Source: Bacteroidota bacterium (GTDB lineage Bacteria > Bacteroidota > Bacteroidia > Chitinophagales > UBA8649). Taken from it: DNA of 22,011 nt. Below the pieces are notes generated by a model. The model saw only the letters and a list, made by a program, of their open reading frames with translations, made no database searches and was not told the DNA's origin. The position numbers were made by a program, and so were the translations under genes. Below, one piece after another: positions 15,837 to 22,011 of this stretch (its first letter is position 1; the number at the start of each line of letters is the position of its first letter). The stretch lies in contig DLYY01000143.1 of assembly GCA_003447535.1 (NCBI GenBank), positions 1-22,011 of the forward strand, written 5' to 3'.

Positions 15837-17609
15837 ATGCCAATCCGTCACCAAAAAGATATCCTGTTCTCTGCACTCGCAGGGTTAGTGTCAGCTGGCT
15901 TGGCTTGCATTGTACTTTACAATCATTTTGTCAATCATCGACTTATTGGAAATCTCGATATATGGTTTTATCATTGGCAGGCCGAAGACTTTCGTCTCTG
16001 GTTCTCGCAGGAGATCCTACATAACGCTAATGCGCTTTATCATGGCCAAATCGTGTATCCCGTGGACAACCCATCGGGCTATGCTGGCTCTTCTTGGGCC
16101 TTGGGTCTGCCCTATCTATTGAGCTATAGCCTTTTCCAAAATCCATCCCTTGCGCTTCTTGCCGTTATTGTATGGATTATTGGCATGAATGCCGCTGCTG
16201 CGTACGGGCTATCACGAAGTCTCAGTATCGATAAACTGGCGGCGCTTTGTATTGGCTGTTGTTGGTCCTTGTCCCAATTTATGTGGGCGAACGTAGAAAA
16301 CATTAATGCCTTCTATGGCTGGCCTGGCCTAATTGCCCTGTCCCTTTTGATTCATCTTGTCACAAAACATTCTTTGTGGTCCCCAAGTAGGAAATATACC
16401 ATCGCCTTCGTAATTGGCATGATGCTCTCCTTACAACTTTTTGCCTCCATCTATCTCTTGCTTTTTTCTTGCATCCTATTTGTCAGCTTAGTGATATACC
16501 ACGGCATTCATCGTAAAAAAATAGTGGGTTTATTGCGGCCCCTTCTTATCACCTTTGCCGTATTTCTTTGTGGTGTTTCTGTGTATGCCTTTCAAAGAGC
16601 CCCAGTTCCTGATTACCTTTTTGACTCAAGTAATGTAAGCGCCCTGAAAGAAAGCATTGAGCGTCATAGCATTTCCTTCCCAAAGGATTACTTGCGAATT
16701 AACCATCGTGAAGGGTTGGGTGTTGAAGTCCTTGAGAACCCTTGGCAACATGGGGCTCGATCTGCCTTTTTTGGGGTTACCCCCCTCATTGTACTTGCCT
16801 TGAGTGTATTCTTAGCCATTCGTGGAGGTCGATATTCTGTATTGCGACCATACTTTCTAGTATTGGTCGGATTTATCCTAATCAGTTCTGGCCTTCAAAT
16901 GCAATGGTTTGGGTACACCATTCAAAGCCCAATAGGTCTCGTAAGCGACTTTTTTCCCAAGCTGTTAGTCATTAGGCACTGGTTTAGGGCCCACTCCATC
17001 GTTATCTTCATTTCATTGCTATTGGGCCTGTACACCCTGAGTATTCTATTGGATACATCGCCTTATAAACGAGCTGTTCTTCTTGCTTACATGACTTTGT
17101 TTATGCTTGAAAACCTTCCGTTTAATGCACCCCAATCGCTTAGCCTTACCACTGCAAAACCACCTGTAGAGCTCATCCAATGGAATAAACAACATCCTGA
17201 ATCATCTGCCATACTATTACCTTCCTGCCCTCTACCCCCTGCTGATGTTATGAGATTAAGAAGCCCCATAAACCAAGTGAATCGTGAGATGATTTACGGC
17301 GCATGGCAAACCCAACTAACCCTATCTGTAGTCAATGGTGGCCTCGCCTATTATCCTCCTGAGCTGATTGCTGTAGGGAATGCTATGTGTTCATGTAGTC
17401 AAGAGGATTCTCTCACAGAATCGAGTATGCAAAATTTAGTGTTAGAGGCAAGAAAACTCAATATTGAATACCTTCTAATACATCCAAAATTGAGCGCCAA
17501 GGGGAACATATCCAACAATTGGGCCGCTTGGGAGCGTTACGCCTTAAAGGACTCTTCTCTTGCAACGCCCAATCAAACTGAAGAATTGATCAGTATCCAT
17601 TTGCACTAG
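15837..17609 (+). CDS. Polytopic membrane protein, GT-C-like, paralogue of the protein at 8910-10478
   Basis: 590 aa from ATG 15837, 16 nt after the rfbG stop; an in-frame TTG at 15798 would lie inside rfbG and is less likely. The protein has an N-terminal helix, a first external loop with D41 (G-N-L-D-I-W), then roughly ten membrane segments and a soluble C-terminal region of about 140 residues. The C-terminal stretch V-N-G-G-x-x-Y-Y-P-x-E-L matches that of the other paralogue, followed in both by a strand ending I-x-x-L/I-I-H. These features suggest a GT-C fold enzyme that moves a sugar from a polyprenyl carrier on the periplasmic face, but the family is not identified. It ends 12 nt before the convergent cytidylyltransferase-like gene. 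Confidence 0.75.
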   Translation: MPIRHQKDILFSALAGLVSAGLACIVLYNHFVNHRLIGNLDIWFYHWQAEDFRLWFSQEILHNANALYHGQIVYPVDNPSGYAGSSWALGLPYLLSYSLFQNPSLALLAVIVWIIGMNAAAAYGLSRSLSIDKLAALCIGCCWSLSQFMWANVENINAFYGWPGLIALSLLIHLVTKHSLWSPSRKYTIAFVIGMMLSLQLFASIYLLLFSCILFVSLVIYHGIHRKKIVGLLRPLLITFAVFLCGVSVYAFQRAPVPDYLFDSSNVSALKESIERHSISFPKDYLRINHREGLGVEVLENPWQHGARSAFFGVTPLIVLALSVFLAIRGGRYSVLRPYFLVLVGFILISSGLQMQWFGYTIQSPIGLVSDFFPKLLVIRHWFRAHSIVIFISLLLGLYTLSILLDTSPYKRAVLLAYMTLFMLENLPFNAPQSLSLTTAKPPVELIQWNKQHPESSAILLPSCPLPPADVMRLRSPINQVNREMIYGAWQTQLTLSVVNGGLAYYPPELIAVGNAMCSCSQEDSLTESSMQNLVLEARKLNIEYLLIHPKLSAKGNISNNWAAWERYALKDSSLATPNQTEELISIHLH

Positions 17610-17621
17610 ACGGGCACTCCA

Positions 17622-18314
17622 TTAGGCCCAGGGTACCTTCCCCTGTTTCCACATATCGTTAAGCTTTTGATTTTCTTTGAACGTGTCCATTGATTTCCAG
17701 AATCCACTATGCTTATAGGCTGAAAGGTTCTTTGTCTTAAGGAGGTTCTCAAACAAGCTGTACTCAATGTTTTCTGATGGATCAATACAGTCAAAAATCG
17801 CTGCATTAAAAACAAAAAAACCCGCATTGATCCAATCATTTACAATGGGCTTTTCAGTAAAAGATGACACCCTTCCTTTGGCATCCATCGTTAAGACACC
17901 ATATTGGCTTCGGGGTTTATAGGTTGTGAGTGTGGCCATCACATCGGATTCTACATGGTGCTTACACAGCGCATGTAAATCAACATTTCCCAAAGCATCT
18001 CCATAGTTTACAAAAAAGGTCTCGTCTTCCTTAATGGCTTCCTTTGCCATCAAAATTCGGCCACCAGTAGCCGTATCAAGGCCAGTATCCAAAAAGGTAA
18101 CCGGGTAGTCAACTTCGTTTTCTATACTTCGTTGTATTTGCGTGCCATGTTCACCAAGACAAAGTATAAACTCATTAAAGCCATATCGAGCGTAGTAGTC
18201 CATTATATGAACCAATATGGGCTTATTTCCAATAGGCGCCAATACCTTGGGAAGGTCTAGTGATGTATTGAGAAACCTAAATCCCTTCCCCCCGCACAGT
18301 AAAATTGTCTTCAT
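17622..18314 (-). CDS. rfbF: Short glucose-1-phosphate cytidylyltransferase-like nucleotidyltransferase
   Basis: 230 aa from ATG 18314; an in-frame earlier start at 18362 overlaps the previous gene and adds residues not typical of the family. The start is MKTILLCGGKGFRF, with the nucleotide-binding G-G-x-G-x-R followed by P-K-V-L-A-P-I-G-N-K-P-I-L. N-Y-G-D106 corresponds to the RfbF F-x-Y-G-D step, and the end holds W-I-N-A-G-F-F-V-F, H-S-G-F-W-K-S-M-D-T and G-x-x-P-W, all characteristic of RfbF. It is about 25 residues shorter than usual, missing most of the insert before L-D-T-G. The product CDP-glucose would feed the dehydratase on the opposite strand. It lies 17 nt after a GT2 gene, last in its operon. 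Confidence 0.82.
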   Translation of the reverse strand: MKTILLCGGKGFRFLNTSLDLPKVLAPIGNKPILVHIMDYYARYGFNEFILCLGEHGTQIQRSIENEVDYPVTFLDTGLDTATGGRILMAKEAIKEDETFFVNYGDALGNVDLHALCKHHVESDVMATLTTYKPRSQYGVLTMDAKGRVSSFTEKPIVNDWINAGFFVFNAAIFDCIDPSENIEYSLFENLLKTKNLSAYKHSGFWKSMDTFKENQKLNDMWKQGKVPWA

Positions 18315-18331
18315 TATATAAAACCCTTTCT

Positions 18332-19033
18332 CTATTTCTTCAAATGTCGTGAATCTCTCCACATTGCACGCAAAATCATAAAAAGATGTTTTAGCCGAAT
18401 TTTGCTATTCCCTAGTCTCTTTTGATAATGTATTGGGATTTCTTGAATGCGCATAGAAGATGCCACGGCAATTGCTGCCAATTGATGGTCTACATCAAAG
18501 TCTTCCGCAGTAACTCGTCCTTTAAACTTAGCTAGGCGTATAACACGCATACCGGAAACCACGTCATGTATTCTTGCCTTAAACAGATAATTGAACCAAT
18601 GATTCATAACATAGTTGGCCATTCTTCTCAATAAGGTGATTTTTTCAAAAGGACGTTTGCCCGCCACCATATCCATGCTATGGCGCTGCTCTAAAACAAC
18701 CCGCAAGTCATGGGGCATATACGTACCATCACAGTCTATAAAAGCCAAAAAGATATAGTCCTCTGACAAGGCGTATTCTATGGCTTTTTGCACGGCGCTT
18801 CCCTTACCCAATGCTTTACGATTTATCACCATAACTCCCATTTGTTCGGCAATTTTTTTGGTGTTATCCGTAGAAAATCCATCACAAACGACCAAAGGCA
18901 GGCCTTCATACTGCACAGCAGTTATCATGTACGCAATGCTCGCCTCTTCATTCAACGTGGGAAGACAAACAAGCGTATCGTGTTGATTCGGATTCACATT
19001 AGCAAGATACAGCTTATTGCTTCCATGAGGCAA
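18332..19033 (-). CDS. Glycosyltransferase family 2, paralogue of the GT2 at 11556-12212
   Basis: Up to 233 aa. GT-A/GT2 marks are T-L-V-C-L-P-T-L-N-E-E, V-V-C-D-G-F-S-T-D-N-T and the metal-binding D-C-D in F-I-D-C-D-G-T-Y. No membrane helix is evident, so it should act at the cytoplasmic face, probably making a lipid-linked sugar or extending a glycan; the sugar is not predictable. The start is uncertain: an in-frame stop lies just before TTG 19033, no ATG exists early in the frame, and GTG 18997 would give an N-terminus (MNPNQHD) closer in length to the paralogue's. It sits between another GT2 gene (23 nt gap) and the cytidylyltransferase-like gene (17 nt gap). Confidence 0.83.
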   Translation of the reverse strand: MPHGSNKLYLANVNPNQHDTLVCLPTLNEEASIAYMITAVQYEGLPLVVCDGFSTDNTKKIAEQMGVMVINRKALGKGSAVQKAIEYALSEDYIFLAFIDCDGTYMPHDLRVVLEQRHSMDMVAGKRPFEKITLLRRMANYVMNHWFNYLFKARIHDVVSGMRVIRLAKFKGRVTAEDFDVDHQLAAIAVASSMRIQEIPIHYQKRLGNSKIRLKHLFMILRAMWRDSRHLKK

Positions 19034-19056
19034 CTAGGCCAAGCTGGATTTCAAGA

Positions 19057-19755
19057 CTATTTGATAAATCGGTAATGCAGTAGATTGAACAAAAATTCAA
19101 ATGCCGTAGAAACTTTCACAAAAGATGCTCTCCGCTCATTTTTATAAAACGTTGTGCCGATCTCACATATTCGCATCTTATGTGCGAGAGCTTGAATCAT
19201 GATTTCACTATCGGTAAACCAATCGTTTGACGTGAGGTTCAAGCGATTGTAGGCCTCTTTAGTCAACGCCTTAGGCTTGCTATTTACATCTTGGATTCCT
19301 TTGGCCATTGGGTAAAGCATGTGGAACAATCGATTATACCCCTTTGACATCAGGCGACGCCACCACCCATCCATCCGGATCGCTCGAAACGTCTTTACTA
19401 AATCATACTTGCCATGGACCAACGCTTGATAAACATTCATAATATCACTTGATGGCATTTGGCCGTCCCCATCGATCACAAGTAATACCTTCCCATTGCA
19501 GGCATCAAGACCCATCCGCATATCCCAGCCCATCTTGCCTAATTTTTCCTGGGTTAAACAACGAACTTGTTGATATTGCCGGGCAATCTCTTCAGCAATC
19601 TGAGGAGTTTTGTCCTGTGCAGAATCGTAGTTCGCCACGATAACTAACTCATACTGCAAGGACTCACTGGATAGCTCATCTATAATTTGAACAGCAAATC
19701 CCTTTAGGTATTCTTCTGAACGATATGCAAGTACGACAATACTAAGATCTACCAT
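19057..19755 (-). CDS. Glycosyltransferase family 2 (DPM1-like), distinct from the other two
   Basis: 232 aa. Starts M-V-D-L-S-I-V-V-L-A-Y-R-S-E-E, a GT2 nucleotide-binding N-terminus, and carries the metal motif D95-G-D97-G-Q. Further down, D-V-N-S-K-P-K-A-L and W-F-T-D-S-E-I match the acceptor-side region of polyprenyl-phosphate mannose/glucose synthase-like GT2 enzymes, in which the aspartate-serine-glutamate step is conserved. No C-terminal membrane pair is present, unlike the longer ArnC or GtrB type. A cytoplasmic role in loading a lipid carrier for the neighbouring GT39-like protein fits, by inference. It starts 3 nt after the stop of that membrane-protein gene. It differs from the paralogous GT2 pair in most of its length. 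Confidence 0.86.
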   Translation of the reverse strand: MVDLSIVVLAYRSEEYLKGFAVQIIDELSSESLQYELVIVANYDSAQDKTPQIAEEIARQYQQVRCLTQEKLGKMGWDMRMGLDACNGKVLLVIDGDGQMPSSDIMNVYQALVHGKYDLVKTFRAIRMDGWWRRLMSKGYNRLFHMLYPMAKGIQDVNSKPKALTKEAYNRLNLTSNDWFTDSEIMIQALAHKMRICEIGTTFYKNERRASFVKVSTAFEFLFNLLHYRFIK

Positions 19756-19758
19756 GGC

Positions 19759-21258
19759 TTAGCGAGTGACTTTAGAGTAAGGCGTATATAAAAAATATCC
19801 ATAGAGAGTATCTGTACAATGATAATCATACTGCTCTAAATCAAGCATAGTGCCGATGCGACTACAAGGCCTCGAAATAACATAAGGAAGTTTGCCCTGC
19901 GCTAGATCAGTATGCAATGAATCAAGACTGAAAATTTTGCGTGGGCCAAAAGGAAACTGAAACTCGCAATCCATTCCGTTAGGGTATTCTGCCTCGTAGG
20001 TTGACCAATACAGATTAGGATATAGGTATACGTTAAGCGCTTTATCAAAACTTAACACCGATTCTTTATCGTGCAGTTGATTTTTTAGATAATCGGCTAA
20101 CTTCCTTTTGCGCAAGGCTTCCTCTTGAAGATGATCATACCTATCGATTTGGGCAAAGCGGTGGCTCATGGAGTTTCCCTGACTATACCAAAAGACCGAA
20201 AACAGTACCATACTCAAAAGCAATACATTGTACAGCCGCGGACAATCCTGAATCAGCCATGCTGTCGATAACAACATAAACAATATGGCCTCCATCAAGT
20301 AAACTGGTGTACTTCCCCACTTTAACATCATCCAAACACCAAGGACCCACCAAGGAATGGTAAACGTTAACCATATCTTCTTTCGTGTATCATTTGTCCG
20401 TAGCCTGACAAATCCAATAACCCACGCAACAAGCCAACCTCCATATAAAAGAAGATCTAAATGATGAAAACTTGCCATATACCGCAACCACGGCAAACTA
20501 AGACCCTGATTTAGACCGAGCCAGGCGTTGGTCCAATACAAAGGACTGATGCTTGATAAAAGCAAGACAAAAAGAAGATTGGACAAAAGCATCATGAGGC
20601 CTAATACAAAGGCGCGCGAAAAGCCCAAGGCAACCCAGATGGTTAGAGGGAAAATACCCATAGCAAGGATGCCGTCTTGCTTTGTGGCAAATGCTAATGT
20701 AGAGCATAGCGCTATCGGAAAAAACGAAGTTATGCTGTTTACAATTCGTTGTTCATTCTTGCTGTCGTAATTAACCAATAAGTACTTCCATAAAAGACTT
20801 GCAGAGGCAACTAACCAAAGTGTTTTTAATGAGTCTGGTCTTACGGCTATATTATGAGACCAAAACAGAGAAAATGCTAGTAATGCAATTGCCCACGATA
20901 AGTATTTTTCAATGGATAATTGATGCCTCATAAACAAAGCGAGGAGTGCTATTGTAAGTAGATTAAATAAAAGATTTAATGACCGCCCCACACGATAGAT
21001 TAAAACGGGGTCGTCCTCTTTATCAACCAATAGCGCTACTGTATAGAAATACAAAGGATGGTATTGAAAAAACTCATAGGGCGGCTTTTCCGGATTTTTA
21101 TAGAGTGTTCCATGGTGTTGGATGGATTGAACGCCATGAACAAAAGTAGTTTCAACACCCCCTAGGTCGGGACTGGGTTCAATGATCAGAAATATACGAT
21201 TGGCAAGCTGAATAGCGAAGAAAACAAGAGCTAGACTAAGGAGAATGCGACGAATCAT
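19759..21258 (-). CDS. Polytopic GT-C membrane protein, GT39/PMT-ArnT-like glycosyltransferase
   Basis: 499 aa with an N-terminal membrane segment (about 5-26), then external-loop residues D31 and E36 (S-P-D-L-G-G-V-E), followed by about ten membrane segments and a soluble C-terminal domain. The short Asp-containing first loop, Y-H-P-L-Y-F-Y after it, and A-V-R-P-D-S-L in a later loop fit GT-C glycosyltransferases of the GT39/GT83 clan that use polyprenyl-phosphate sugars outside the cytoplasmic membrane. The sugar and acceptor cannot be predicted. The ATG overlaps the stop of the SGNH-like gene as ATGA, and a GT2 gene follows 3 nt downstream, so carrier-loading and transfer may be co-expressed. 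Confidence 0.8.
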   Translation of the reverse strand: MIRRILLSLALVFFAIQLANRIFLIIEPSPDLGGVETTFVHGVQSIQHHGTLYKNPEKPPYEFFQYHPLYFYTVALLVDKEDDPVLIYRVGRSLNLLFNLLTIALLALFMRHQLSIEKYLSWAIALLAFSLFWSHNIAVRPDSLKTLWLVASASLLWKYLLVNYDSKNEQRIVNSITSFFPIALCSTLAFATKQDGILAMGIFPLTIWVALGFSRAFVLGLMMLLSNLLFVLLLSSISPLYWTNAWLGLNQGLSLPWLRYMASFHHLDLLLYGGWLVAWVIGFVRLRTNDTRKKIWLTFTIPWWVLGVWMMLKWGSTPVYLMEAILFMLLSTAWLIQDCPRLYNVLLLSMVLFSVFWYSQGNSMSHRFAQIDRYDHLQEEALRKRKLADYLKNQLHDKESVLSFDKALNVYLYPNLYWSTYEAEYPNGMDCEFQFPFGPRKIFSLDSLHTDLAQGKLPYVISRPCSRIGTMLDLEQYDYHCTDTLYGYFLYTPYSKVTR

Positions 21259-22011
21259 AAAGAACCATTAGTCAATATCTCACAATACAAGGCAGCTAGC
21301 GCCCCACTTCCTTTTGCGTTGGGGTGGTATCCATCCTCTTGACGGCCACCGATTAAATCTAAGTCAATCGCTTGACAAAAATCAATCGTTTCAACACCAA
21401 GCTCATCACATAAGACTTTCAACTCCACATTACACTCTCCGGGCATAAATACAAGGTAAAAGGAATAGTCTGGCAATTGACGCCTAAAAGTCATCTTTAT
21501 GTCTAGCAATACATGAGCAAAAACCTTGTTCGCATCCAAAGAAGCCCTTGATCTAGCCCCAAAAGAGTATAGCATATAGGCTAAGCGGTGCCACCCTATT
21601 TCAGTTATCCCTCGGATCAAGGTAACCAACAGAGGACGATTTGAGTAAAAGCTTCCCTTGTTTTGTATTGATAGGTTTTCATCCAATACAAACTCAGGAG
21701 CATGATGAAGCCATGCCCAAGAAAATGGATCGCCTCGTAAACGATCAACATGATGATTGATAAAGTTGTAAAAAACAACTCCCGAATCCGAGGGAAACAC
21801 CTTTTCCCAGTCCCTATGCTTAACGAGCTGATGAATTTGTTGCGGGCTGTAGCCCATAAATCCAAAGTTTGATACCGAAAACCGTGAAGAGCAGTCTTGT
21901 AGTATATAGGGAAAGGTTGACGAATCATTTAACCCCTGCCCGAAGGTATAAGAGGCGCCTAGCATCGCCACATGGTTAGACCTAAGGCTGTCTATTGTTC
22001 CCGTATTTCTG
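21255..22011 (-). CDS. SGNH-hydrolase-like protein, 5' end beyond right edge
   Basis: 252 codons visible. The frame is open upstream to base 22011, so the start is off the edge; the GTG at 21971 would cut into the first core strand and is not a convincing start. Block I reads A-M-L-G-A-S-Y-T-F-G-Q-G, the place of the usual G-D-S with nucleophile Ser; the Asp is replaced by Ala. The late block is D-G-Y-H-P-N-A-K-G, matching D-x-x-H with catalytic Asp and His. Upstream residues N-T-G-T-I-D-S-L-R resemble the segment that leads into block I in exported SGNH proteins, which supports a longer gene. A role in acylating or deacylating a glycan is inferred. It is the upstream-most visible gene of the minus operon ending at 17622. 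Confidence 0.8.
   Translation of the reverse strand, partial: RNTGTIDSLRSNHVAMLGASYTFGQGLNDSSTFPYILQDCSSRFSVSNFGFMGYSPQQIHQLVKHRDWEKVFPSDSGVVFYNFINHHVDRLRGDPFSWAWLHHAPEFVLDENLSIQNKGSFYSNRPLLVTLIRGITEIGWHRLAYMLYSFGARSRASLDANKVFAHVLLDIKMTFRRQLPDYSFYLVFMPGECNVELKVLCDELGVETIDFCQAIDLDLIGGRQEDGYHPNAKGSGALAALYCEILTNGSL

Noticed and set aside
21969..21971. GTG as the start of the right-edge SGNH-like gene
   Set aside because: The frame continues to base 22011 with residues that fit the region before block I, so the gene is more likely cut by the edge.
1..22011. CRISPR arrays, tRNA/rRNA genes, insertion sequences and phage attachment sites
   Set aside because: No regularly spaced repeats, transposase-like proteins, terminal inverted repeats or RNA gene signatures were seen; nearly all sequence is accounted for by the listed genes.

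Overview
The window looks like a chromosomal segment of a Bacteroidota bacterium that is dense in surface-glycan genes. The evidence is moderate GC, start codons without Shine-Dalgarno sequences, abundant lipoprotein signal peptides, and families common in that phylum: a CRTAC1-type FG-GAP protein beside a vanadium-type haloperoxidase/PAP2 protein, and DUF1501-type proteins. No species can be named from the sequence. About 98% is coding. There are no RNA genes, insertion sequences, CRISPR arrays or long non-coding stretches; the only gaps of note are two divergent promoter regions (2676-2732 and 12213-12286).

Layout. (1) Minus strand, 2675 to the left edge: a PAP2/vanadium haloperoxidase-like exported protein, translationally coupled through ATGA to an FG-GAP/CRTAC1-like lipoprotein cut by the left edge. 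(2) Plus strand, 2733-10478: a tight seven-gene operon. It holds a polytopic membrane protein, an SGNH-hydrolase-like membrane-anchored protein, a lipoprotein and a secreted protein that share a short F-[VI]-N...LLGR..T..E motif, a Tat-signal DUF1501/alkaline-phosphatase-superfamily protein, a CX4CH cytochrome-c-like lipoprotein, and a second polytopic GT-C-like protein. (3) Minus strand, 12212-10462: a GT2 glycosyltransferase coupled to a DegT-family aminotransferase. (4) Plus strand, 12287-17609: a UDP-xylose-synthase-like SDR, a UDP-glucose-dehydrogenase-like enzyme, CDP-glucose 4,6-dehydratase, and a GT-C-like membrane protein paralogous to the one at 8910-10478. (5) Minus strand, from the right edge to 17622: an SGNH-like protein cut by the edge, a GT39-like membrane glycosyltransferase, two GT2 glycosyltransferases, and a short glucose-1-phosphate cytidylyltransferase-like enzyme.

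How the genes may work together. Two nucleotide-sugar routes can be proposed: UDP-Glc to UDP-GlcA to UDP-Xyl (13359-14735, then 12287-13375), and Glc-1-P to CDP-Glc to CDP-4-keto-6-deoxyglucose (17622-18314, then 14732-15820). The DegT aminotransferase could aminate a keto-sugar. Three small GT2 enzymes and four polytopic GT-C-like proteins suggest that lipid-linked sugars are made in the cytoplasm and transferred on the periplasmic side. SGNH proteins may add or remove acyl groups. No Wzx, Wzy, Wza or Wzc is visible, so the end product (capsule, LPS or glycoprotein) cannot be assigned. The part least explained by known pathways is the exported LGR-motif/DUF1501/haem-lipoprotein cassette sitting between two GT-C-like genes in operon 2.
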